DNA of 64,000 nucleotides from Lingula anatina (lineage: Eukaryota > Brachiopoda > Lingulata > Lingulida > Lingulidae), in the NCBI RefSeq assembly GCF_001039355.2, contig NW_019775924.1:229256-293255 (forward strand), given 5' to 3'. Positions 42,101 through 52,087 of this stretch are shown here, in pieces. The notes under the pieces were generated by a model. It did not search any database. It was given only the letters and a program-made list of their open reading frames with translations, and was not told the DNA's origin. A program made the translations under genes and the position numbers. The first letter of the stretch is position 1. Each line of letters begins with the position of its first letter.

Positions 42101-44576
42101 GACATTCGCAAAATAAAAATCAATTTCATCTAAAAAAAACACTTATTTCAACTGAATGCATAACTTTCATTTTTTTTTTAATGTTACAGTGTATGTGGCA
42201 TTTTCTTTAATAATTTTAAATGACATAGACAACGTACGAACTCACCAATAAGGAATGTTGCACTGTATGGAAACTCCTCTCCTCTTGTCTTCAAAGGTCA
42301 TCAAGCCCAGCCTGGTTTAGGCTCTAAAACAGAAATCACCAACACAGGGGGGCATTATATGAGATTCTAATAGTCTCCTTTGTCCTTATCTTATTTTTTA
42401 AAAAAGACAAACTAAATCTCCTAAGGCCTGACAGTTATTCTCAAAATGGTGGAATAAATTAATATCCCCTGTTCAAAAATTTTATGGTACCTGGAAGTAC
42501 CATCCACAACGCTAAGACATTTGAAGAAAATGTAGTTTTCAAAAGCATGTCTAATAGGTATTTCTAAGTTAAGAACTAGTAAAAATTATGGTCCAGAAAC
42601 AAACTAAGGATATATTGCTGAATACCATAAAAATGTGTCTCCTGTATTTTTTTCACACAAAAGACTGTTTGCAGCTACTTATTTTGTTCCCTTTACTCAG
42701 AATTCGCAGCATGTTGTGATAAGCAGATGATGTACATGGATGATATCAAAGTCAGTTAATATTTATAAGTTGCTGATATGAATATCAAAAATATTTATTG
42801 TAGTCTAACAGTAATCCAACTTTCTTTTGTAATTTTGTCAGTGACCTTGCTCAGGTGGAAAGGTACAGTGATTATACTTAACATGTATGTACTTCAGTTT
42901 AATATGTCTATCTTGTTTTCTATCAAGTATTCCCATGTTAATTACTACTTTCTTTTAATGACCTTTTTGAGAAAGGGAGGAGTAAATAATTCCTTTGTTT
43001 TTCATCAGGCAAATTTAAACAGCCTTTGTGCTAAATGTCACACTTCTTGATAGCCCTACTAAGTCTAACATTTCATATGCAAGCCACAATTTTATTTCAC
43101 GGGTTTCTTTGTCCATCAACCTCAGAACGGCCCCCTCAGTGAATTTCAGTAGTGCCAATCAATACTCCATATGGGCTGGGCTCGAGCACACCTTTTATTA
43201 GCGACTTTTATTATTCCCACATGATTCTAAGTAGTATCAAGTCGATTTTTTATATTAAAAGTATAACAATAATATCTTCTATATTGAAATGATATCTTTA
43301 AAATGTAACCGAGTTCGGGAAGCGATCTTTGTGTCGGTAAACGCCAGCTGTGTATGTTTAAGTTCGACACGTTATATTTTAGATTTATGGCAAATAATTC
43401 TTTATATATCTAAACTCTAAGCTTACCTGGCTGAGGCCTGATTTTAAGCAACTAAAATTTTGATGTCTGCACTTTATAAATATTGCACATAAGACATTAA
43501 TTGGCAGAATGCGTAGCTACATTCCAACCAACAAACTCGATATTTTAGGCTCCATGTTGCTTACGTTCCTTGTTTTAAACGCACCATGTTTGATTGGCGG
43601 AAATAAAAATAGGTCACACGATTGCAGAGACAGGAATATACATATTTCCTTCCAAAACTACAAGTGTTTTACTCCTTTCATCACTTTATGTATCAGCAAA
43701 TCTTTAATACAACAATTAACAACTACGTTGAATAGAAAACAACAAAAAGCAGTTCTTACACTAGTGAATAAACAACCAATCAAATCCCAGAACACATAAA
43801 CCTGCCTGTCTATGCCCGAAGTCTGGAACAAAAAAAAAGAAATGAAAACACGGCAGTGTCTTTTAATGCCCCTTTTAATGTGCTTTTTAATGTAAGTTAT
43901 CTGTATGTTGACTAATCCATGTTTTCGCTTTAAGAATTTTTATTTTCTGGGATTATTCTATACTACTTGGGCACATTAGCGATTGAGTGTGTTAGAGACG
44001 AAAGTAAATTAGTTGTCGGTGTGTCACAACTAATGCAATCAGCATTTACTTCACTTAGGTTGAGTAAAAGTTCCAGATTTGTTTGGTAAAAGAATAATAA
44101 TAAAGTTTCCTTTTCAATGTAAGCTTGCCCGGGGTTTTTCTAAAAATGTATTGATTTGGCAACGTAAGCCCTACAAGTGCCAAACTATATGTATACATAT
44201 ATGTACTATTTTTTTCATTTCTTCATAGTTACCTTGTTTCAAGGATTGTGGTTTTGGAGGTGCATGTTTGGAAAGAGTCCAAAGTGGGTCTGTATCTGTG
44301 AATAGAGTTTTTTTTAGGAAGTTCTACTCCATGTATTCCCTCATCCTTCTTATGTCTTTTGTGTAGAAATGTCCTGATGTTATTTAAACAAATGATGGAG
44401 ATACGATCAAAAGCTTTTTGTCACAATCTTAATTTTTCACGATGGTTATTTGAGATGCCATCAACGTGTGCTTTAATTCCATAGTCAAACTCTATGGTCA
44501 AATTTCAGATGGAATCGACTCGTCTCACCTAATACTGTGTCGCATTGAGACTGAGACTGAGGAAGATGGCCGATGG

Positions 44577-45009
44577 CAGGAGCGGATCCAGGATTATTCG
44601 AAGGGGGGGGGGGGGGTCCGCGGATGCGAAGCTNNNNNNNNNNNNNNNNNNNNNNNNNNNNNNNNNNNNNNNNNNNNNNNNNNNNNNNNNNNNNNNNNNN
44701 NNNNNNNNNNNNNNNNNNNNNNNNNNNNNNNNNNNNNNNNNNNNNNNNNNNNNNNNNNNNNNNNNNNNNNNNNNNNNNNNNNNNNNNNNNNNNNNNNNNN
44801 NNNNNNNNNNNNNNNNNNNNNNNNNNNNNNNNNNNNNNNNNNNNNNGCCCCAACATTTTGGTATTTAAGAGGACGAACGGTGCCATTTGGTACGGTGTAG
44901 AATTGTGGTTTAGGTAATCACATGGGACCATTGGTGTGATTTTTTCAGAAGTCGAAGGGGTGGGGTGGGGGGAGCAGGACCCCCTGACACCCTCCTAAAT
45001 CCGCCACTG
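44577..45009. mobile_element. Terminal-inverted-repeat DNA element interrupted by an assembly gap
   Basis: The left end reads CAGGAGCGGATCCAGGATT (from 44577). The complement of the right end reads CAGTGGCGGATTTAGGAGG (ending at 45009). These are imperfect terminal inverted repeats, with G-rich sequence just inside each. GATGG flanks both ends (44572-44576 and 45010-45014) as a likely 5-bp target duplication. The interior is mostly the gap 44634-44846, so coding content and superfamily cannot be judged. CAGNGGCGGAT-type termini are familiar from non-autonomous DNA transposons of several invertebrates. Confidence 0.65.
44634..44846. other. Assembly gap (213 N)
   Basis: A run of unresolved bases inside the terminal-inverted-repeat element. 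It starts shortly after a G14 run, a likely cause of the sequencing failure. Confidence 0.99.
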
Positions 45010-46152
45010 GATGGGGTACACTTGTCTTCAAATCAGAAGCTCGGAACAGTGACAACTTTTATTTTATAATTAAGCCAGTGTTCTTGTGGTAATGTTCAGT
45101 GTGCTTAAAGCATTTTAAACTAAGTCACAAACGCTCTTTTATTGTTCATGATCGCAGATTTTTGTTCAGAACTGAAAGAGTGCAAAGTTAACAATGTCAA
45201 GCACACACATTTTTATTCAAGGTCAGCTGTGAACTGTTCTTTCTGTAAATTTGCAGTTCCAAAGCATTGTGACTCTTAATTGGCACCATTGAATTCTAAT
45301 GTTCTGCGTGACAAACGAGTAACGATGGACATAATATTACAAGGAATCATGCTATAAATACTTGCTGTAAATTTTCTTTCATTCTTTTGCACTGCGAGTA
45401 TTTAATGACGGAGGTTATTGCAGAAGTAGTGATACTTAAAAAAGACAAGTACTATTTCACGCCATATGAAAGCTCGACCTCGCAACTGCATATACCCATA
45501 TACCCAGTACTTGCTTGTTCACACAAATGCATGTATCCAACTGCGAAGTGAGTAAGCCTATTGTGGAACACAGTCCGCACTGCGATGAATATTGAGATGA
45601 CCAACTTACTGTACGCGCTAAACATGATACTGTGAAATGCGTACTGATACACCACACCTTGAAAACGGGTAGAGTGATCCGATCTACCGTTGAATTTCAG
45701 ATCTTTCGATGTCGAGTTTGGTAGTTAAGTAGGCCTGCATTTTGTAAACACAACAGTGGAGGTGGTCCCCCCCCCCCCCTTTTCCGTACTAATGCGTTTA
45801 CTCCGGCTGGTGGTACAATACCAAGAGGCGATATAGCCTCTCTGGTCCTCTAGGTTCTTCAGTTTCTTTTGATCGTGATAAAGCTATTAATACACCATAG
45901 ACGTCAAATGTAATACATCAGCAAAACCTCACCCAAGACATTGTATAAAGATAATTTAGAGGTTGATGCTAAAATAACACAGCTTCTTAGAAAATAACTA
46001 TCTGAGAGGAAAACTTCGAGTGCGTGCTTTTATGGACGAGAGTCACCCTTGCCGTCAGAATTGACACCCAAAGGACATATTTTTAATTTATAGCAAAGAG
46101 GTATCGATAATACATACTAGTATGCACTGAAATCAAGGGTTGCCAAGGCACT

Positions 46153-47703
46153 CTACAAATCACACATAATTCTGAACAAAAGATGGGCCAGTGTCATTCC
46201 AGAATGGCCTTTATATTCGCTTGGGTCATTGTTTATAGGGCATAGATAATGTGCACCGTCACAATTGGTCCATTTCATTGGGTTAAGAATATTGAAACCG
46301 TCTACTATTTCTACGCCAAATTTTACCAGCTTCTCTGCGATGATTTCATTGACCGCCGCAACCATGTAATCATTCCCGTCCATCTGGCCCCAAACCCTCG
46401 GCAGAATATTTAGGTAAATCAGGCGGATGTTTGCAGTATTGGGGTTTTTCCTTACGTCGCGCAAGAAGTCCACAAAATGGGGAAGGGAATGTTTGACAAG
46501 ATTGTGGGCACTCTGGTTTGCAAGCACTAATTCGTGAATCCCAAACCCCATTAACACTACATCATCTCTGGTGGCGGGCTTTTCGTCAAATCGCGAAGAA
46601 AGTGAACTGATTGCGTTTTCGCAATGGGAAGCGTGGCCAGTCCATTTGTATATAATATTGCTAAGACCTACAATATTCTTTCGGTTTTTTATGGGGTTCG
46701 TTGAATTTACACCAGGGGTAACATGTCCTGTATGGGGTACAATATGACTATAGTTCGACACCAGCTGATCCAAGTAATTACTAATAAATCTAAGGTGTGA
46801 GTCTCCAAAGATTCTGAAAGTGGTTTTCCTATTGTAACATTTCCAAATGTCTGCCTCACTCATGAACTCGAAAATACACCTGCTTTCTGTTCCCCATTTC
46901 CACTGTCCTTGAATTTTCCACCAGCGTCCAATGAGGTAGTCCTCAATGTTTGTTTCGGAACAGTCTCTAGATCTGTCTGTCTTCTCTTTCTCCGATCCCC
47001 GTTTCTCGGGGTGATCATAATTAAACGAGTGGATAATTCTGTGAATTCTATTGGGATGATTACATTCTTCGTTATCGTGGTGTCTGAACGCTTCAAAGTC
47101 CGTGTAGTCTAAGTATATTGTACCCTGTATACTGGAGTGGATATCACAATATGCGACGTAGGTTCCATTAAAGAAATCTCTCACCGGACACACCATGGAT
47201 TCACTTCCTGTCACCTCAATTCGGAAATTACTTCCCCCGGATGACAACACGGCCTTTTTTGCCGATACCTGTATTCTTTCTTCTATGTAAATATACAGTA
47301 TATGGTTGTTCGACATTGTCACGTTGAAACTGTACTTGTATGTCGCATTGTTGTCGGTATGGCAATGTTCCCCTTTAACATCAGTCTGAGGGTTGAAATT
47401 CAACCAGGCCCGCGCTAGCTGTTCCTTTTCAGCAATGCCATCTCTAACCCAGTTATGTTCACCCGCAAGATTTTTCTCTCGATGTCCTGGGGCCGCTTTA
47501 TGTTTTAATTGCCCACCAATCTTTGCTGTTTTCTCAACAGATGGAGTTTTTTTCAATAAACGATGGACGCCGATGTCTCTACCGTAAGAGTTCAGAACGA
47601 TAAAGAAAGTATATACAACAATGCATACGATTGCAAGTACCATTAATAAAACTGCCCCGTGAGTTAAACTCCCCTTTCTCATTTTTGAAAAGTGTGATAC
47701 CAA
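46153..47703 (-). CDS. NXPE-family / PC-esterase-like type II membrane protein (single exon)
   Basis: An intronless 516-residue ORF, ATG at 47701-47703 and TAG at 46153-46155. A short cytoplasmic tail is followed by a membrane segment (about residues 17-38), giving a type II topology. Residues 115-200 look like the beta-rich N-terminal domain of NXPE proteins, with the paired-cysteine block CPVRDFFNGTYVAYC (172-186). Residues 258-516 form an SGNH/PC-esterase-like domain: GRWW (259-262), GDSHLRF with the nucleophile-position Ser302, MGFGIHEL (385-392), and CDGAH with Asp482 and His485 placed like the catalytic Asp-His pair. N-glycosylation sequons occur at 119, 127, 179, 317, 333 and 396, consistent with a lumenal or Golgi domain. 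PC-esterase relatives act on glycans, but the substrate is unknown here. A later Met8 is an alternative start. No mutation breaks it. Confidence 0.82.
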   Translation of the reverse strand: MVSHFSKMRKGSLTHGAVLLMVLAIVCIVVYTFFIVLNSYGRDIGVHRLLKKTPSVEKTAKIGGQLKHKAAPGHREKNLAGEHNWVRDGIAEKEQLARAWLNFNPQTDVKGEHCHTDNNATYKYSFNVTMSNNHILYIYIEERIQVSAKKAVLSSGGSNFRIEVTGSESMVCPVRDFFNGTYVAYCDIHSSIQGTIYLDYTDFEAFRHHDNEECNHPNRIHRIIHSFNYDHPEKRGSEKEKTDRSRDCSETNIEDYLIGRWWKIQGQWKWGTESRCIFEFMSEADIWKCYNRKTTFRIFGDSHLRFISNYLDQLVSNYSHIVPHTGHVTPGVNSTNPIKNRKNIVGLSNIIYKWTGHASHCENAISSLSSRFDEKPATRDDVVLMGFGIHELVLANQSAHNLVKHSLPHFVDFLRDVRKNPNTANIRLIYLNILPRVWGQMDGNDYMVAAVNEIIAEKLVKFGVEIVDGFNILNPMKWTNCDGAHYLCPINNDPSEYKGHSGMTLAHLLFRIMCDL

Positions 47704-48639
47704 TGAAAGTTCTTCCTTGATTATCCCTCTCTTTTGAGTTTTCCTGACTTCTTGTTTTTCTTCTGCGATGGCATTTATTTCAAAATGCTTTCCCCGTTTG
47801 GTATCGTCTGGAGGTTAACTTATTCAATGTCACGTTTTTGGCGATTAATTAGTTTTGGAAAAAATTGAGAATTGCACACCCGATAAGCTCATGCAACTCA
47901 TAAGTGTATAAAGAGGGATATATAATAAAACTGACTATATATTACCCGCACGCCATACATTGTATTACCTTTATGATAGTGTCATCAATCAAATTTGTGT
48001 AACAAAGGCACTCTTTCTTAGTACTCGCAAGGTTGCCAGGGTTCATATCTGGGTTTATGTAAGACTGTTGCCTGAACAGTTAGGACAATAGCTTAGCTTC
48101 AACAGTCAGTTTAATTTTGGATCCACAAGAGAACAGACTTGTAATGATGGTAGTTGATATTTATGAGGTGAGTGAAGAGCTGCTGTTGTGTCTTTTCGGC
48201 AGTATTTAAATAGTGGCATTTAAACACTCAGAGAGAGAGAAGTTTGGGTCCACTGAAGCATTTGGGATTATGGAGGGGAAACAGTCAGCGGAGTCGAGAA
48301 GTCACTTGAAAGACGTTTTTTTTGGTGTTATTTTGTTTTCAGTAACCGAATTTGGGGGGGGGGGGGGGTCCCAAAATCAGCCACTGGGTTGAAGGGTTTG
48401 AACGAACCGCTTTTTTGCCTGGAAAAAGATCGGCTCTGGGTATGAATTGATCTAGGTACTCGTGGTAAAACGTCCACTTTTTCAGAGAACTGTACATTTT
48501 AGGGTGTTTTTGTCTTAAATAAATGGAAGCGATTGCAGTAGCTAATGTGTTGATCTCTCATTTTTTTTCTGTAATCAGCCCTGCGGAAGCATTTACGTCC
48601 TTTCACATGTAACTTATAAATTCAACAGACTTTTAACAT

Positions 48640-49557
48640 GAATGCCACAGGTGTGCTCTCCACCACAGCGAGTTGTGTTTGGTTGTGCTGATTGTAAAAC
48701 GTTCCAAACTGTTTCCCAAAAGTCATCAGTTGATTGTTGTATACGTCTGTAACGTTACGCTGTGTGCGTCTTCTGACGTGTAATTACGTCACATGTTTGT
48801 ATGACGACGGTTGCCGTTTCATACTCGAGACTCCACGAGGTAAGCCGCACTTTTGGTTTCTCTGAATACAAATTTCTAGCAAAATGAGTGTTCAGCGCGC
48901 GCCTCGCTGAATTTACATCAGTATAGGGAACAGGATGATGTAGGGAACGTTTTGGTAGGAAATATTTGCAGAGTTTGTCTATTTTTGTGGTTTTATTGCA
49001 TCTTCCGCCCAAAGCCTGAAATCGTAAGACGGCGGAGGCCATTTTCTCGCATAGCAACAACCAATGATTTACACCAAATTCTAAAGTTAGGCAGTCCAAG
49101 CCATTTCTTATTAATATCTTGGTAGATATAGTTAGAATTTGTTATTGTTTTACTGAATTATTGGAAAATCGCAGTTTAGACATGATTTGACTAGAACGTT
49201 TAGGTGATAGAATGTCATGAAAAGCAGTGAAACGCTCTCACTTCCCAACAGTTGGAAACTTTTTTTTTGCGTTGTGCTTGGGACAAATCGGTTATTTTCT
49301 ATAAAACTCTTAATTTAAATTGCTTCTCAACAGGTTACTTTAGCAAAAAATAATGAAATTATTATTTTTTCTGTTATTGTGACGTAATTTCCGCCCAAAG
49401 CTTTCGCTGGGTAAGATGGCGGAACGGAGGTTTTGACATCGCAACCTTTAGAAAACTTTGGGATAAATGACAAAATTTTAAGTTAAGACAAACTATTTGC
49501 TCATATTTCAACAGTATTTGGAATCCACGATACAGTTTTTCAATGATTGTGATAGGT
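48640..49557. repeat. Tandem ~924-bp unit, copy A (promoter-like)
   Basis: Copy A aligns along its whole length with copy B (49558-50480) at a spacing of 923-924 bases, with scattered substitutions and small indels. It holds promoter-type motifs: TTACGTCA at about 48783-48790, an inverted CCAAT box near 49070, a YY1-like motif around 49036-49045 and AAGATGGCGGA at about 49413. A strong plus-strand 5' splice site (CACGAG|GTAAGC) is at 48839/48840. Within each unit the segment beginning CCGCCCAAAGC recurs about 386 bases later (49005 and 49391), so the unit itself contains an older internal duplication. Confidence 0.8.
48755..49042 (-). other. 95-codon minus-strand ORF in copy A, possible first exon
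   Basis: From ATG at 49042 this ORF runs 95 codons to 48755. Its N-terminus is basic, hydroxylated and poor in acidic residues (MASAVLRFQALGGRCNK), resembling a mitochondrial presequence. Its ATG lies inside an AAAATGGCC YY1-like motif, with ATTGG (inverted CCAAT) about 30 bases upstream. Copy B has a one-base insertion (GTGAAGACGG versus GTAAGACGG) that throws its ATG out of frame with the rest. Differences between copies include both silent and replacement changes, so protein-level conservation is not shown. It could be a first exon, a decayed gene fragment or chance. Confidence 0.25.
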
Positions 49558-50480
49558 GTGCTATCGAGCGCAGTCAACTGTGTTTGGTTGTGCTGTTTGT
49601 AAACAAAAAACGTAGATCTACCAAACGGTTCCAAATATTTATCAGCTGATTGTTGCACAATTGTTTACGTCTGTAACGTTACGCTGTGTGCGTCTTCTGA
49701 CGTGTAATTACGTCACATGTTTGTATGACAACGGTTGCCGTTTCATACTCGAGACTCCACGAGGTAAGCCGCACTTTTGGTTTCTCTGAATACAAATTTC
49801 TAGCAAAATGCGTGTTCAGCGCGTGACTCGCTGAGTTTACATCAGTATAGGGAACAGGATGATGTAGGGAACGTTTTGGTAGGAAATATTTGCAGAGTTT
49901 ATCGATTTTTGTGGATTTATTGCAACTTCCGCCCAAAGCCTGAAATCGTGAAGACGGCGGAGGCCATTTTCTCACAACCAATGATGCACACCAAATTTTG
50001 AAGTTAGGCAATTCAAACCATTTCTCATTGACATTGTGGCAGGTTTTGTTAGTATTTTTGTTTTTGTTTTATTGAATTATCGGAAAATCACAGTTTAGAC
50101 ATGATTTGACTAGGACGTTTAGACGAAAAAATGCAATGAAAAGCAGTGGAACGCTTTCACTCCCCAGCAGTTGAAAACTTTTTTGGGGGGTTTGCGCTTG
50201 GGACAAATCCTTTATTTTATATAAAATTCTCAAATTAGATTGCTTCTCAACAGGATACTGTAGCAAAAAATGATGAAATTATTATTTTCATTTTTGTTAT
50301 TGTGACGTAATTTCCGCCCAAAGCTTTCTCTGGGTAAGATGGTGGAACGGAGTTCTTAATCTTGCAGCCGACGAAATAACTTTGAAAAAGTGACTAAGTT
50401 CAAAGTAAAGACAAATTAATCGCATATGTTTTAACAGTATTTGGAATAAATGGTAGATATTTTTCAATAATCTGCAGAGG
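49558..50480. repeat. Tandem ~924-bp unit, copy B (promoter-like)
   Basis: This is the second copy of the unit beginning at 48640, with the same order of CRE-like, CCAAT, YY1-like and GTAAGC elements (donor at 49763/49764). It ends about 780 bases before the first coding exon of the CEP164-like gene. That exon has its own acceptor (cttgcag, ending 51250) 11 bases before the ATG, so an upstream untranslated exon is required; the GTAAGC donors in these two copies are candidates for its end. Confidence 0.75.
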
Positions 50481-51261
50481 AATGTAATTTCTGTTGTCTT
50501 AAACTTTACAATTTTTCCATTAAAAGGTCTACATTTTGTTTATGTGTTGGATTTCTTTAGCAACTTTTACAAAAATACAGTGAAGGTATTTAGACATTCC
50601 TTACAGAATGTAATTATTCTCTTGTTAAAAGCAAATCTAAGAAGGGTTGGAGTAACAAATTTATGTTTGTAGTGTTTCTGGATTTACGTTTAGTTACTAA
50701 ATGTAGCCTTGCAGATAGTGATTATCAGAAATTGCTATACAAGTTGCCACTAGGTTGCCATATTTTTTTATCCACAAACTGCCTTTATCTATATTTCCCT
50801 AGTATTATGAATTCTTGGAAGATTTTATTTTTGCAATTGTGGCTTTTTTGGAATCATTATCTTGTAGACATTTTAAATTGTGCTTTGTATTTGCAACTTG
50901 AACTTATTGTTTCAAAGTCACACTGTCCTATCTTGCATGAAATTCCAGATTTTGGTTGAATCACATTTTTTCTGCTTTTTACCATTCACTTTCATTTTTT
51001 TTTTTCAGTTGATTTCACTCTATCCTGCATAGATTGAGAGACTAATAGTGTTGAACTATATATTCACCTGTCTTGTGCTTCAATAAGCCAAGACAAACTA
51101 CAATATTCAGAACATTGAAACTCATCAGCTGAGTTGAACCTTCTATCCAAAATTGCTCTGACTCTGAGCATTGTATATTGCTCTGTGTTGAAAATCACTG
51201 CAGTTTAATCTGCAGCATATACTTTATAATTGAAGAGACTGCTCTTGCAGCAAACTGAACT

Positions 51262-52087
51262 ATGTCCTTTCCTTGTGGAAAGGTTTTAACTCCTATTGGA
51301 GAGGATCACCCTGATGGTGATCCACAATTACTGGCTTCTGCCCTGGCCCTGGGGACGCTGCAGCACCAAAGGCCCAAAGGTCTGGCACCCCTGGGCAATG
51401 TGCAAAAACAGAGTGGTGATGCACTCATCGGTGAGGAAATTCAAGTGGGAAGGCTTCGTCCAAAGAAGAAGGACAAGCTGGCCACTGGCCCAGTGCCAAA
51501 GGAGGAGGTTGGTTCTGTAAGACCTAAGGTGAAGATACCCACTAACCTCCAAGTGAACAGCCAGCAGCCTCTCAGGACTGGGAGTGGCTTTGATGAAGGA
51601 ACCAGTGATGAGGACGATCCCTTGTACTACATGGGAGAATTGAGGGGACCTCTGCAGTACCTCACGCCAAAATGGCAGAAGAAAGAGAACCCCCGTGTCC
51701 ACCCTGACAGCCCCCTGGGGTCTGACATCCCTCTGGGAACCTGCATCAAGGTGCCACCGCGCTTTGCCCGCCCTGGGAAAGTGCCACCATCCCCGTGGTG
51801 GAAGGATCTGGACCTTGCAGTCTTCGTCGAAAAGCTGCTGCATGTACGTCACGTGCTGCCTGTGACGTATCGTAAACCATTCTCTGATGACATCAGCACA
51901 GGGATGTATGAACTGGTGGTGCTGGATCCCAAGTTCCAGCATCCCATCCACTTGTTCCACGGGATCACCTCGGACAAGCTGCCTAACCCGAGGAAGATCA
52001 AGCAGCGCTGCCCTGTTCCTAAGGGTGAGGTTATGACTCCGCCCACCTGGAGACAGGTGCACATGGCCAGGGCATCAGGAATAGCAG
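51262..52087 (+). CDS. CEP164: First coding exon of CEP164-like gene: 275-residue N-terminal extension
   Basis: An 826-nt exon entered from a cttgcag acceptor and left through GCAG|GTAAGC in phase 1. The encoded 275 residues have a low-complexity first half and a more ordered second half (about 130-275) containing GPLQYLTPKW, PLGSDIPLGT and FVEKLLHVRHVLPVTYR. Its base composition is richer in G and C than its surroundings, typical of a real exon. I recognise no domain. It reads straight into the conserved CEP164 N-terminal block, so it appears to be part of the same protein rather than a neighbouring gene. Confidence 0.75.

Larger units (their letters stand above)
14339..44570. other. About 30 kb of mostly non-coding sequence (probable introns and intergenic DNA)
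   Basis: No long conserved ORF is present. The stretch contains homopolymers (T 21049-21071, G 23761-23777, A 33647-33676), dinucleotide arrays (35371-35426 and 36059-36106), a Harbinger MITE (19097-19296), two RFX-like palindromes (22224-22291) and several short minus-strand segments flanked by acceptable splice sites (see the separate entry). The expected 5' exons of the GPATCH8-like gene should lie upstream of 14338 on the minus strand, but I could not find a G-patch motif here. Confidence 0.5.

Noticed and set aside
44466-44931. ORFs with long runs of X on both strands
   Set aside because: They are open only because the 213-N gap contains no stop codons.
48344-48390. G15 run followed by AATCAGCCACTGGG as another transposon terminus
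   Set aside because: It resembles the end of the 44577-45009 element only over a few bases, with no matching opposite end or target duplication.
51328-52062. 244-residue minus-strand ORF opposite the first CEP164-like coding exon
   Set aside because: The plus-strand frame has splice sites, an upstream in-frame stop and reads into the WW exons. The antisense frame has no such support.
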